64,000 nt of DNA from an uncultured Mucilaginibacter sp. (GTDB taxonomy: Bacteria; Bacteroidota; Bacteroidia; Sphingobacteriales; Sphingobacteriaceae): positions 1 to 64,000 of the forward strand of contig CAIPFE010000023.1 of assembly GCA_903864275.1 (NCBI GenBank), in the 5' to 3' direction. How positions within the stretch are numbered: position 1 is the stretch's first letter; the number at the start of each line of letters is the position of its first letter. The notes below the pieces were generated by a model. That model saw only the letters and a list, made by a program, of their open reading frames with translations. It searched no databases and had not been told where the DNA came from. The translations under genes and the position numbers were made by a program. This document shows, one piece after another, positions 53,142 through 63,119 of the stretch.

Positions 53142-56114
53142 TTGAGGCGACGATCCATATTTCCTGTATTTAAGCAATTTACACTCCTGTTGTTTGTCTT
53201 GATGGCTATCACTGCAGGGTGCTCGCTTGAAAAGAAAAACGGTTTTAACCGCTTCATGCAAAATGTCACTGCAGAATATAATATTCTTTTCAACGCCAAA
53301 GAGATCATAAGGCTAAAACAGGTAAGTTATGCTACCTCGTTTGTTGATAATTATAACGAAATACTGAGCGTATACCAGGACACGACCCCGCAAAGCACCA
53401 CACCTGATAAAGACCTTGAATTAGCCATAGCAAAAGGCAATAGCATTATTACCATAAAAGAACAAAGCCATTACCTGGGCGACGCCTACCTGGTTTTAGG
53501 ACAAGCCAATTACCTGGAAGGTAATTATTATAACGCCGTTGAATACTTCAGTTATGTGATACGCTCATTCTCGCAAAACAAAAACCTATTACGTGAGGCC
53601 CTTTTATGGAAAACGCGCACTTTAATATATATAGGCGAACTACCCGAGGCAAAACCGGTTATCGACAGCGCGATTGCCGGTATCAATCCTAAAAAAAGGG
53701 TGCATGCTGATATTTATGCCACCAAATTACAATATGATATTGATGTGCAGGACTATGTTGACGGCGAAGAGATGGCCAGGCAGGCGGTGCATTATTGCCG
53801 GGATAAACCCCAGCGGCTGCGCTGGACCTTTATTTTAGCCCAGTTGCAGGAACTTAATAATAAATTGGGCGAGGCCACGAAAAACTACAGGCAGATAGCC
53901 AAAAGCGACGCATTGTTCGAAATGGCTTTTAATGCAAGCTTAAACCTGATACGGATACAGGATACACGGAATGGCGTGAAAATAAACAGGACCGACGAAT
54001 TGCTCAGCTTATTGAAAAACCCCAACAATAAAGAGTTTAAGGACCAGATATACTACCAGGTTGCCCAAATTTACCTGGCCGACAAAAATGTTGACCAGGC
54101 TGTAAAGTACTACAACCTATCGCTGCGGGCCACTATCAGGAACCAAAATCAAAAAGGACTGTCGTATTTACGCCTGGCGGAGATCTATTTTAATAACAAG
54201 GCAGATTATGTACGCGCAAAAAAATATTACGATAGTACGTTAACCACATTGCCTACCAATTATCCTGGCTATGTATCCATACAAAGGAAAGGCAATAACC
54301 TGGCCTTACTTGCCGACCGCCTGCAGATTGTCACCCGCGAGGATACTTTACAGGCATTGGCAAAAATGGACGAAAAAACGCGCTCGGCCGTGATTGATAA
54401 GATGGTAAGCGATGAAATTTTGCAACAGCAGGCCGCTGCGAATGCCGCCGCAGGCAATACTTCACTTAGTGCCGGAAGTAACAATAGCCTGCAATCAAGT
54501 TCGTATAGTGGCGGCTCATTTTATTTTGATAATGCCTCGGCAGTTGGACAGGGGTATACTGATTTCAAGCAAAAATGGGGCACCCGCAAACTTGAAGATA
54601 ACTGGCGGAGAAGCAGCCGGTCAAGCGGGGATATAACTGCCAACTCCGCAAATTCAACGCAAGGTAACGATCCGGACGCGCCGATAAATGCTGCGCAAAA
54701 CAATAAAACTACCCAAACAGCCGGCGGTTACCGGAAAACACTCATCCAGGGGCTCCCGCTTACCCCCGAGCTGCTGGCGGCGTCGAATACGCGAATTTAT
54801 AATGCTTATGTGGATATTGGGAATTTTTACCGGGACGTTTTGGAAGATAAAAAGGAAGCAATCGTTGCTTATGAACTGATCCTGCGCCGTTATCCCGACA
54901 ATCCTAATAATCCGGCCGTATATTATAATTTGTACAGGCTTTACAGCGAATTGGACAAGACAAAATCCGATCAGTATAAAAACAAATTGCTGAAAGATTA
55001 TGCCGAAACACCTTTTGCTAAAATAATTTCGGACCCTGATTATGCGAAAAAGCTGAACGATGCGGATGCCTTTTTTACACAGGCGTACAACGATATCTTT
55101 GATTTGTATGACCACAAACAATACAAAGATGTAGTTGCCCGCGTGCCAGGTGTGTTAGCACAATATCCCGGCAATAAATTATCGGCCCAATTATATTACC
55201 TGCAAACAATTGCTGCAGGCCACAATGAAAAAGTTGGCCCCTTTACTGATAGTTTAAAGAGTATTTTGAACAAATTCCCGAATGACCGGTTGATAAGCCC
55301 CCTGGTTACCCAGCACCTTACCTATATTAATGCCAACCAGGCCGAATTGAAAGCCAGGACTGTTGTATTGCCTGACGAGGACCCCAATGAAATACCGTTT
55401 ACCATGGCGCAAGATTTAAAGAAGGAAGCTACTTTTAGGCGCGCTCAACGCCCCCCGGGACCCGTGATACAGCAAGTTGCGAAGGCGCCGGAAAAGAAGC
55501 CGGCAGTAGTAAAGCCGCCTGAAAACAAGCAGGCAGCTGTAACACCACCCCCTGCAATAAAGAAGCCGGACACGGCGCAGGCGCATGTAACAACGCGTGT
55601 TGAAATAAAGAAGCCGGACACTACGCAAGCGCATGTAACGACGCCGGGTGAAATAAAACAGTCGGACAACAAACAGGCGGTCATCACAACCCCCGACGTT
55701 CAGCCGCCTATAACGCCTGACGTGCCGGTGGTTAAGCGCCCGGTTGCATCGACCATGTTTTCAACGCGCGATAGCACTGATTACTATTTTGTAGTAAACG
55801 TAGCAAGCAGCACAACTAATTTGTCATCATCGCGTTTTGGAATAGGGCAGTTTAACCGGACTAATTACCAGGGCAAAGGGATCAAGCACCTGTTAAGGGA
55901 CGTTGACGATAACCAATTGATAACTGTCGGACATTTCGCGTCGCTTGCCGAGGCGAAAGATTATGCGAGGCAAATTGCCCCCCTGCTGTCTGATATAATG
56001 AAAGTGCCGGTGAATAAATACAGCTTTTTTATAATAACAAAAGAGAACCTGGATAAATTATCCAACAAGCAAATGTTGGATAGTTATGTAGATTATTACC
56101 AAACTAACTACTAA
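53142..56114 (+). CDS. sprE: Type IX secretion/gliding lipoprotein SprE (PorW)
   Basis: 990 residues. Lipobox ITAGC (Cys27) and the start of the mature part KKNGFNRFMQNVTAEYNILF are typical of SprE/PorW, followed by TPR repeats (roughly 90-400 and 560-720, e.g. YYNAVEYFSYVIRSF and KEAIVAYELILRRYPDNP). A proline-rich linker at 775-870 contains a 16-residue tandem repeat; the C-terminal domain (880-990) opens DYYFVVNVASST. SprE/PorW supports secretion through the T9SS in the periplasm and outer membrane. TTG start; no nearer ATG. One base before the PBP gene. Confidence 0.9.
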   Translation: MRRRSIFPVFKQFTLLLFVLMAITAGCSLEKKNGFNRFMQNVTAEYNILFNAKEIIRLKQVSYATSFVDNYNEILSVYQDTTPQSTTPDKDLELAIAKGNSIITIKEQSHYLGDAYLVLGQANYLEGNYYNAVEYFSYVIRSFSQNKNLLREALLWKTRTLIYIGELPEAKPVIDSAIAGINPKKRVHADIYATKLQYDIDVQDYVDGEEMARQAVHYCRDKPQRLRWTFILAQLQELNNKLGEATKNYRQIAKSDALFEMAFNASLNLIRIQDTRNGVKINRTDELLSLLKNPNNKEFKDQIYYQVAQIYLADKNVDQAVKYYNLSLRATIRNQNQKGLSYLRLAEIYFNNKADYVRAKKYYDSTLTTLPTNYPGYVSIQRKGNNLALLADRLQIVTREDTLQALAKMDEKTRSAVIDKMVSDEILQQQAAANAAAGNTSLSAGSNNSLQSSSYSGGSFYFDNASAVGQGYTDFKQKWGTRKLEDNWRRSSRSSGDITANSANSTQGNDPDAPINAAQNNKTTQTAGGYRKTLIQGLPLTPELLAASNTRIYNAYVDIGNFYRDVLEDKKEAIVAYELILRRYPDNPNNPAVYYNLYRLYSELDKTKSDQYKNKLLKDYAETPFAKIISDPDYAKKLNDADAFFTQAYNDIFDLYDHKQYKDVVARVPGVLAQYPGNKLSAQLYYLQTIAAGHNEKVGPFTDSLKSILNKFPNDRLISPLVTQHLTYINANQAELKARTVVLPDEDPNEIPFTMAQDLKKEATFRRAQRPPGPVIQQVAKAPEKKPAVVKPPENKQAAVTPPPAIKKPDTAQAHVTTRVEIKKPDTTQAHVTTPGEIKQSDNKQAVITTPDVQPPITPDVPVVKRPVASTMFSTRDSTDYYFVVNVASSTTNLSSSRFGIGQFNRTNYQGKGIKHLLRDVDDNQLITVGHFASLAEAKDYARQIAPLLSDIMKVPVNKYSFFIITKENLDKLSNKQMLDSYVDYYQTNY
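55557..55700 (+). repeat. 48-base tandem repeat in the sprE linker
   Basis: Three units starting at 55557, 55605 and 55653, encoding IKKPDTAQAHVTTRVE, IKKPDTTQAHVTTPGE and a diverged IKQSDNKQAVITTPDV. The first two differ in few bases, so the copy is recent. Flexible Pro/Lys-rich linkers are common between TPR and C-terminal domains. Confidence 0.9.
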
Positions 56115-56115
56115 A

Positions 56116-58362
56116 ATGATCGTTAAAAAAAATGCTCAGCCGGATATAAGAAGATATAACTGGTATATGTGGAGAACGGTTATTGGATGCATCGCATTTT
56201 TTTTCCTGCTGCTGGCTGTAACCTACTTTGGTTTATTTGGGCCGCTCCCATCATTCCGCGACCTCGAAAATCCAAAGAGTAACCAGGCATCTGAAGTGAT
56301 AGCAGCCGATTCGGCGGTTTTGGGTACATATTTTGTGGAAAACCGCTCAAGCGTTACTTATGCCCAGTTGTCGCCAAATATTGTAAATGCCCTGGTAGCT
56401 ACAGAGGATACTCGTTTTTATGAGCACTCAGGTATTGATTTTCAACGCTCTTTCACTATAATAATATTAAACCTTATAGGTAAAAAACAGGGTGGCAGTA
56501 CCATAACCCAGCAACTGGCGGAAAACCTCTTTACAGAACAAAGGGCCCGCAATCCGCTTGTTCGTTTCACTCAAAAATTAAAAGAATGGATAATCGCGGT
56601 ACAATTGGAACGGCGTTATACGAAAGAAGAGATCATAACCATGTACTTGAACAAGGTGAATTTCGGGGCTTATAATACTTATGGCATCAAATCGGCCGCG
56701 CATACCTATTTTAATGTTACACCAGATAAACTTACGCCCGACCAGGCCGCATTATTGGTAGCCATGGTTAAAGGACCGGGAGCGTACTCGCCCATCCGGC
56801 ATCCCGATAGGGCATTGAACAGGCGCAACCTGGTGCTCGGGTTGATGGCAAAACAAGGGTTCCTGAGTGAAGGGCAATCGCAGGAGCTTATGAAAAAACA
56901 GTTGGGACTTAATTTTAACCCGATGGACCATAATGCCGGCCCCGCCCCATATTTCAGGGCGGTGCTTAAGAAGGAAATCCAAAAAATATTTAAGGATCAA
57001 AATATTACCAAATCTGATGGCACAACCTATGATCTTGACCGCGATGGATTAAGAATATATACTACTGTCGATTCTAAGATGCAACAATACGCCGAAGAAG
57101 CGCAAAGGGAGTATATGCCGCTGCTGCAAGCGCAGTTTAATGCGCAATGGAAAGGTGTTAGTCGTCACAAAACTATTAAAAACTTTAAGTTACTGCTTGA
57201 TGAAGGCATGTACCGTTCAGATCGTTATAAAGAATTACAATTACAGGGAAAAACGGACGAAGAAATAAGGCAGAATTTTGACACGCCCGACAGCCTGGAT
57301 CTTTTTACCTGGCACGGTGACATTGACACCGTAATGAAACCTATTGATTCAATAGTATATTGTAAATTGATGCTTCGCAATGCATTAATGAGTATGGACC
57401 CAACCACCGGTTATATAAAAGCATGGGTAGGCGGCACAAACTTCGAGCATTTTAAATACGACCAGGTAAAAGATGGCACCCGGCAGGTGGGTTCAACAGC
57501 AAAGCCTTTTACTTATTCAGTAGCAATTGAAAACGGGTTTTCTCCCTGCATGGAAGTTGATAATGTACCTGTTACCATAAACGGTTATGGCTCGGGGCCA
57601 TGGACACCTTCACAATCTATGTCAGATTATTTGCCCGGGTCTATAACCTTAATAAAGGCCTTAGGCTATTCGCAAAATTATATAGCGGCTTATATAATGA
57701 ACGAAGTTAAGCCAACGCCGGTAATGGAACTCATAAAAAAAATGGGGATCACCAGTGATGTGCCGCCATATCCGTCTATCTGCCTGGGGGTATTTAATGC
57801 CTCGGTATTTGACATGACCGGCGCTTATTCGGTATTTGCTAATCACGGCACCTGGACCGAGCCTACATTTATATTACGCATTGAGGATAAAAATGGCAAT
57901 GTAATTTATACCCATACGCCTAAAGTAGTGCAGGCCATGGACGAGCAAAGCGCCTATGTGATGACCTATATGCTGAAAGGCGTAATCAAGGATGGCACCG
58001 GATCAAGGTTGCAATATAAATATCATCTTACTAATCCGATCGCCGGCAAAACAGGCACAACACAAACTAACTCCGATGGCTGGTTTATGGGCGTAACCCC
58101 GCAATTAGTTACAGGTGTTTGGACAGGATGTGAAGACCGGGATGTACACTTCTTCTCGACGCGGCTTGGGGAAGGCGCCAATTCAGCATTGCCTGTTTTT
58201 GCGCTGTTTATGAAAAAGGTTTATGCAGATGCATCGTTAGGGATCTTTAAGAACGTTGATTTTGATGCTCCTGAAAAAGGTGCAGGCATTACACTTGACT
58301 GCGATGCTTACAAACAGCAGCAACAGGGAACAGGCGAGGTGGATAAGAAATTAGGGTTTTAA
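56116..58362 (+). CDS. Class A penicillin-binding protein (PBP1A type)
   Basis: 748 residues. Membrane anchor at 22-42; GT51 glycosyltransferase with Glu97 in VATEDTRFYEH and GGSTITQQLAENLF; transpeptidase with SxxK at Ser460-Lys463 (VGSTAKPFTYSV), SQNYIAA (SxN), and KTGTT from Lys645. It polymerises and crosslinks peptidoglycan. Starts one base after sprE, so both are co-transcribed. Confidence 0.96.
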   Translation: MIVKKNAQPDIRRYNWYMWRTVIGCIAFFFLLLAVTYFGLFGPLPSFRDLENPKSNQASEVIAADSAVLGTYFVENRSSVTYAQLSPNIVNALVATEDTRFYEHSGIDFQRSFTIIILNLIGKKQGGSTITQQLAENLFTEQRARNPLVRFTQKLKEWIIAVQLERRYTKEEIITMYLNKVNFGAYNTYGIKSAAHTYFNVTPDKLTPDQAALLVAMVKGPGAYSPIRHPDRALNRRNLVLGLMAKQGFLSEGQSQELMKKQLGLNFNPMDHNAGPAPYFRAVLKKEIQKIFKDQNITKSDGTTYDLDRDGLRIYTTVDSKMQQYAEEAQREYMPLLQAQFNAQWKGVSRHKTIKNFKLLLDEGMYRSDRYKELQLQGKTDEEIRQNFDTPDSLDLFTWHGDIDTVMKPIDSIVYCKLMLRNALMSMDPTTGYIKAWVGGTNFEHFKYDQVKDGTRQVGSTAKPFTYSVAIENGFSPCMEVDNVPVTINGYGSGPWTPSQSMSDYLPGSITLIKALGYSQNYIAAYIMNEVKPTPVMELIKKMGITSDVPPYPSICLGVFNASVFDMTGAYSVFANHGTWTEPTFILRIEDKNGNVIYTHTPKVVQAMDEQSAYVMTYMLKGVIKDGTGSRLQYKYHLTNPIAGKTGTTQTNSDGWFMGVTPQLVTGVWTGCEDRDVHFFSTRLGEGANSALPVFALFMKKVYADASLGIFKNVDFDAPEKGAGITLDCDAYKQQQQGTGEVDKKLGF

Positions 58363-58491
58363 CTAGTTCATTGGTCTGCTCCCTTAGGTAAGTTCACTAT
58401 CCCCGCGACAGAGATGCACCCTGACCAATGAACTAATGAACCAGTGAACTAATGAACTACCCACCAATGAACCAGTGAACTAATGAACCAG
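58363..58491 (+). repeat. Iterated AATGAAC word array at the uvrC start
   Basis: CTAGTTCATTGGTC on the left (reverse complement) and repeated ATGAAC words on the right. ATGs at 58428, 58436, 58452 and 58467 all lie in other frames than uvrC and end quickly at stops inside the array (ATGAACTAA; ATGAACCAGTGA; ATGAACTAC... to TGA). The next ATG, 58483, is uvrC itself (ATGAACCAGGTG). The same words run at 40000-40058. Confidence 0.85.
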
Positions 58492-60285
58492 GTGTTTGAT
58501 TATAGGGCAGCAATAAAAAATATACCTCATAAACCGGGGATCTACCAGTTTTGGGACGAGGAAAAAGAACTCATCTATATTGGTAAGGCCAAGGACCTGC
58601 GTAACCGGGTTAATAGCTATTTTAATAAGGATACCAATGTAAATGCCAAAACCAGGGTACTTGTTTCGAAGATCCGGAATATTACTTTTACCATCGTTGA
58701 TACCGAAGTTGATGCGTGGCTGCTGGAAAACAGCCTGATAAAAAAGCACCAGCCGCGGTATAACGTAATGCTAAAGGATGATAAAACGTACCCCTGGATC
58801 ATTATTAAAAACGAGCATTTCCCACGCATATTCTGGACAAGGCGCATCATCCGCGATGGCTCAAAATATCTGGGGCCTTATGCCTCTGTGAGTATGATGC
58901 ACAATATTTTAGGGCTAATAAAAGAAACGTACCCGCTCCGTACCTGCAACCTGCAGCTTACCCCGCAAAATATTGAAAAAGGGAAATTCAAGGTTTGTTT
59001 GGAATACCAGATGGGCAATTGTAAAGGCCCCTGCCAGAATTACCAGACTGAAGATGACTATGCGCATAACATTGAGGAGATAAAAGATATTTTAACCGGG
59101 AAGATAGGCGGCGTTTTACGAAATCTGAAAAGCGATATGGAACGGGCCGTAACCGACCTGAACTATGAACAGGCCCACCGGCTAAAAAGAAAATTCGACC
59201 TGCTTGAAAATTACCAGAGCAAATCAACAGTCGTAAATTCATCGATTACTGATGTGGATGTATTTAGCATAGCAACAGATGAAAAATATGCGTTTGTGAA
59301 CTACCTAAAGGTAATGAACGGCACCATAATACAAACACAAACCATCGAACTAAAAAAACGCCTTGACGAAAGCGACGAAGAATTATTAACGCTTGCTATC
59401 ATCGAGTTCAGGAGCAGGTACGACAGTCATTCAAAAGAGATCATTGTGCCTTTTGATATAGATATTGAGGACCAATCCATAAAATTTACCGTTCCAAAAC
59501 TTGGTGAAAAACGAAAACTGCTTGACCTTTCGCAAAAAAATGTGCATTTCTTTAGAAAAGAAAAGATTGACCAGTATGAAAAGTTGAATCCCGAAATAAG
59601 AACGGAACGGTTGCTGACCCAAATGATGAAAGATCTGCGGATGAACCAGCTGCCCCGGCATATCGAATGTTTTGACAACTCAAATTTCCAGGGTAAATAC
59701 CCGGTTTCGGCAATTGTGGTTTTCAGGGATGGCAAGCCCTCAAAAAAAGATTACCGGCATTTTAACGTAAAAACGGTGGAAGGCCCGGATGATTTTGCTA
59801 CGATGGAAGAAGCTGTTTTACGCCGCTACAAACGGATGCTTGACGAAGGTACTGAGCTACCACAGCTGATAGTTATTGACGGCGGAAAGGGGCAGCTTTC
59901 TTCGGCATTAAAAAGCCTGAGATTACTGGGGATCGAGAAGCAGGTAACAGTAATCGGTATAGCCAAAAGGCTCGAAGAATTATATTACCCCGGCGACCAA
60001 TATCCCTTATACCTTGATAAAAAATCAGAAACATTAAAAGTCATCCAGCAATTAAGGGATGAGGCCCATCGCTTCGGCATAACTTTTCATCGAAAGAAGC
60101 GGGACAAAGGCACTCTCGCCACTGAGCTCGAACTTATTGACGGAATAGGTAAAACCACCGCCGAAAAATTATTAAAGTATTTTAAATCTGTGAAGAAAAT
60201 AAGGGGAGCATCGGAAGAAGTATTAATGGAAGTAGTTAATACAAAGCAGGCTAAGGCAATACTTGAATACTTTAGGGAGAAGTAA
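58483..60285 (+). CDS. uvrC: Excinuclease ABC subunit C
   Basis: 600 residues, the nuclease that makes both cuts in nucleotide excision repair. GIY-YIG domain (KPGIYQFWDEEKELIYIGKA), UVR motif (DLNYEQAHRLKRKFDLLENY), RNase H-like domain (IECFDNSNFQGKYPVSAIVV, VIDGGKGQLSSALKSL), and helix-hairpin-helix tail (LIDGIGKTTAEKLLKYFKSV). The first three codons (MNQ) come from the upstream word array. Confidence 0.97.
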   Translation: MNQVFDYRAAIKNIPHKPGIYQFWDEEKELIYIGKAKDLRNRVNSYFNKDTNVNAKTRVLVSKIRNITFTIVDTEVDAWLLENSLIKKHQPRYNVMLKDDKTYPWIIIKNEHFPRIFWTRRIIRDGSKYLGPYASVSMMHNILGLIKETYPLRTCNLQLTPQNIEKGKFKVCLEYQMGNCKGPCQNYQTEDDYAHNIEEIKDILTGKIGGVLRNLKSDMERAVTDLNYEQAHRLKRKFDLLENYQSKSTVVNSSITDVDVFSIATDEKYAFVNYLKVMNGTIIQTQTIELKKRLDESDEELLTLAIIEFRSRYDSHSKEIIVPFDIDIEDQSIKFTVPKLGEKRKLLDLSQKNVHFFRKEKIDQYEKLNPEIRTERLLTQMMKDLRMNQLPRHIECFDNSNFQGKYPVSAIVVFRDGKPSKKDYRHFNVKTVEGPDDFATMEEAVLRRYKRMLDEGTELPQLIVIDGGKGQLSSALKSLRLLGIEKQVTVIGIAKRLEELYYPGDQYPLYLDKKSETLKVIQQLRDEAHRFGITFHRKKRDKGTLATELELIDGIGKTTAEKLLKYFKSVKKIRGASEEVLMEVVNTKQAKAILEYFREK

Positions 60286-60335
60286 GGCAAATAATCCATA
60301 CCCATTGTATGTATAAATAACAACTATAAACCACG

Positions 60336-60433
60336 TTTGTCATTGCGAGCGAAGCGTGGCAATCTCGTCGCTGGCAGGTAGGGTGTATGTATAGCGAGGA
60401 GATTGCTTCGTCGTTCCTCCTCGCAATGACAAA
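60336..60433. repeat. Dispersed inverted-repeat element GTCATTGCGAG...CTCGCAATGAC
   Basis: Left arm TTTGTCATTGCGAGCGAAGC followed by GTGGCAATCTC, right arm GAGATTGCTTCGTCGTTCCT followed by CCTCGCAATGACAAA, interrupted by a 33-base middle. I remember this as one of the commonest intergenic repeats of Bacteroidota genomes, not checked. A half copy is at 33553. Confidence 0.85.
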
Positions 60434-60531
60434 GCGGGTTAAAATAATGTCATGCTGTCTTCTTGTTGCCCGAATTTTAACATTCGTAAGGACGGGCGGT
60501 GTTTCGCTCTTTCAATGAGCTAAAAACAAAA

Positions 60532-60559
60532 TGCCCTGATGAACTCAATCACCGGGGCA
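60532..60559 (-). terminator. Terminator of the gldLMN operon
   Basis: On the minus strand TGCCC-CGG-TGAT-TGAGTTC-ATCA-GGGCA followed by TTTTGTTTTT; a stem with an internal bulge and a good T-run, 31 bases after the gldN stop. Confidence 0.75.
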
Positions 60560-60589
60560 CAAATATTTTTTTTCTTTCGAACTCCAACC

Positions 60590-61528
60590 TTAATACGACC
60601 ACAAGTTAAGTTCCCAGTCCATCAGCTTTTTCTTGATGCGCTGCGCCTCGTAGAGTTTGTCCATGCCGGTCATATAATCTTTTATACGTTCATCCTTGTC
60701 GTTTGATTCTTTTACAATATAACTTGTAAACATCCTTTTCATAAACACATCATCAAAGCTTAAACCGGTATTGTCGTTGTCGCGGCTTACAACTTCTTTG
60801 GTGGCCAACACTTGCCGTGCATCAGGGAAATAGATCCAGAATGCAGGCTGGTAATCTTCCGAGTTACCCACTTTAACTTTGATCATCGGCGCTAAACCAA
60901 TAATACGGGGCTCAAAAATTGAGCGCTGCTTGTCAAATATCCAGTCTTCTTTTATCCTGAATTTAACTACACTATCGGCGTTAAGTTCCCCTGCCCGTAC
61001 AGTAGAACCTATTTTGTTTCCGTCCTTATCAAATTTATCTACAACACTGCTATCGGCCAGTTTGCTCCTGGCAGCGCCTCCACCCAGTGGAACGCCAAAG
61101 GTATCACCATTAGGGTCATCTTTGGTTGCGGTAGGGTCGTAAGCGGTTAACTCGCCTGCATCAATGGCATTCAGCAGCACATCAAGCAGCCTTTGTTTTG
61201 GTGAAATAAGGTAAGCATTCGGTTTTTCGCGAAGGTCAATTTCACGCCACACCCGTTTCTGAAAAGCAACGTCCGATTCGCGCAGGTTTGGATAAGGCGT
61301 AACTTTCGCGCTTAAAATATTGGTTTTTTTGAAATAGCCGTCCAATGGCCTGTCAAAAGGTTTTACCGCCATTTTTGCACCATTTTTGCTGGTATCGGCC
61401 CCCGCCGGCCTGGCGCTGGTTGTTTGACTGGGCGTATTGCCAGCGGGCTTATTTCTTTTCTTTTTCTTTTGCCCATAGGATGCCACGCATGCAAGGCAAA
61501 GTATAACAACTAAAATTCTTGTTTTCAT
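60590..61528 (-). CDS. gldN: Gliding motility/type IX secretion protein GldN (PorN)
   Basis: 312 residues. Signal peptide MKTRILVVILCLACVASYGQ; a Lys-rich then low-complexity stretch (KKKKRNKPAGNTPSQTTS), and the conserved domain from about 75 (LREKPNAYLISPKQRLLDVL...). Ends KLMDWELNLWSY as in PorN/GldN. Partner of GldK in the periplasmic ring of the T9SS. Follows gldM after 12 bases. Confidence 0.93.
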   Translation of the reverse strand: MKTRILVVILCLACVASYGQKKKKRNKPAGNTPSQTTSARPAGADTSKNGAKMAVKPFDRPLDGYFKKTNILSAKVTPYPNLRESDVAFQKRVWREIDLREKPNAYLISPKQRLLDVLLNAIDAGELTAYDPTATKDDPNGDTFGVPLGGGAARSKLADSSVVDKFDKDGNKIGSTVRAGELNADSVVKFRIKEDWIFDKQRSIFEPRIIGLAPMIKVKVGNSEDYQPAFWIYFPDARQVLATKEVVSRDNDNTGLSFDDVFMKRMFTSYIVKESNDKDERIKDYMTGMDKLYEAQRIKKKLMDWELNLWSY

Positions 61529-61540
61529 AATCCTTCTATT

Positions 61541-63079
61541 CTAATTAGCACCTAAAACAATCGAGTCAAGTCCTCTTTGTGTCCCGTCAGGCCCCACAGC
61601 AATAATATCTTTAAAAACAACCGTGGTGCCTGGTGTTACAGTATTCATTGCGTTCCGCATCTCGGCTGTCAATTCATTTCCGGTGGCGGATTTAATATAA
61701 ACATCCTGGCGCGGTTTCGCTATCATTAAGGTAAAACGGGTTACGTTAAACTTAGCGTCAAACTCAAAATTATCGAGTCTGGCAAATATCCTGTCCTGCG
61801 CCCTTATGTTTGCCGCGCTGGTATTCCCGCTGCTTTTTCCGGCAAACTGGGCTTTTGGATCCGGGATACGTTTAACGCGAAACGGGGAGCTGCCTAAAAA
61901 CGATACCTTACCCTTTGTCAATTCTCCCGAAACACTTATGGTTGCGCTACCAATCGTACTAACCGTAGCCGTCCAATCCTCTCCCGAGCCGCTAATACTA
62001 CCGCCGGACATGCTTACTTTAAGATCTTTTGCTGCAACACCCGGCGCTGAAATTTTAACAGGGTTTGGCAAACCAATGTACAACACGTTCATTTTAGTAG
62101 GTGATACAACTGCTGATGGACTTGCAACCATATAAGTTTGTGGTGGCGTGGGGTATGGCTTCATTGCCCCGTCTGTTTGCTTTACCATTACGGTAGCCGA
62201 CCATGTATGCAGACCTGGTGTACTTGTACTTCCCACATATTTACCTTTACCGCCTTCGGTTGGTAACAGAGAACCATTAACAGTGATATTCGGCGATATC
62301 TTGTCATCATAAGCTGTCAGAAAAACCTCAGCAGTGTAGGGTTGGCCAACCAGCACATAACTTGTTGGCGCTACGGCTACCGCACTGTATTGATTCAAGT
62401 TAACCAATGCCTGGTCAACGCTTCCTAATATCTTTTTCACAACCTCATTTTCAGCGTTTTTATTATCTGTCTGTATCTTGGCCAATGTAGTCAGCGTTGC
62501 CCCTAAGGGTATGCCGTCCCCAAAATAAGCCTCTTCCCAAGTCTTTTTCGGCCCCGACCCGGCAGTTTGCTCAGGCGCCACTGCATTAAGCGAAAAATTT
62601 ATGCCTTCTTTCTCTTTAGGACTCAGCAAAGCCAATAATTGCACACGCGTGTCATCTATTTTTTGACGCAACTCTTCTCCTTTTTTACCAGTGATCATGA
62701 TACGTGGCGATATATCCAAATTGTCCCTTGCATTTACATCGTTAATGCTGGGGTTAACACCCCCGCCTTCGGCTACAAGCTGATCTCTTAAGGCTTGTAC
62801 ATAATCGTCCAGCTTCTTAGCTATGTCGCTCGCACGCTGAGCTTTTTCTAAAGCTTTTTTTGCCCTCTCCGGCTCATCTTTAAGCTTGGTGGCCTTAAAT
62901 GTTGTGTAGGTAGTTGCTAACCCTTTTTTCACGTTATCAGTGGATTTATCCAGGCTGTCTTTTATATTTTTAAACGCATCCAGTAAACTATCCGGCACGT
63001 TAAGGGCGATAAGGCCCAAAAGCACCAGGTACAGGATACCTATCATTCGTTGTCTTGGGGTTTGCTTACCTCCCGCCAT
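61541..63079 (-). CDS. gldM: Gliding motility/type IX secretion motor protein GldM (PorM)
   Basis: 512 residues. A single N-terminal membrane helix (MIGILYLVLLGLIALNV) after the basic GGKQTPRQR, then a long periplasmic part with helical D1 domain (30-220) and beta-rich D2-D4 domains (AVAVAPTSYVLVGQPYTAEV and after). With GldL it makes the proton-driven rotary motor of the T9SS. Confidence 0.95.
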   Translation of the reverse strand: MAGGKQTPRQRMIGILYLVLLGLIALNVPDSLLDAFKNIKDSLDKSTDNVKKGLATTYTTFKATKLKDEPERAKKALEKAQRASDIAKKLDDYVQALRDQLVAEGGGVNPSINDVNARDNLDISPRIMITGKKGEELRQKIDDTRVQLLALLSPKEKEGINFSLNAVAPEQTAGSGPKKTWEEAYFGDGIPLGATLTTLAKIQTDNKNAENEVVKKILGSVDQALVNLNQYSAVAVAPTSYVLVGQPYTAEVFLTAYDDKISPNITVNGSLLPTEGGKGKYVGSTSTPGLHTWSATVMVKQTDGAMKPYPTPPQTYMVASPSAVVSPTKMNVLYIGLPNPVKISAPGVAAKDLKVSMSGGSISGSGEDWTATVSTIGSATISVSGELTKGKVSFLGSSPFRVKRIPDPKAQFAGKSSGNTSAANIRAQDRIFARLDNFEFDAKFNVTRFTLMIAKPRQDVYIKSATGNELTAEMRNAMNTVTPGTTVVFKDIIAVGPDGTQRGLDSIVLGAN

Positions 63080-63119
63080 GTGCTTTAAATGTTATGTTTT
63101 TAATGACTAAAACCTTCTA

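Larger units (their letters stand above)
60286..60589. other. Convergent gap between uvrC and gldN
   Basis: 304 bases with no gene. It contains the dispersed element at 60336-60433 and the gldN terminator at 60532-60559. The middle (60434-60530) shows nothing recognised. Confidence 0.6.
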
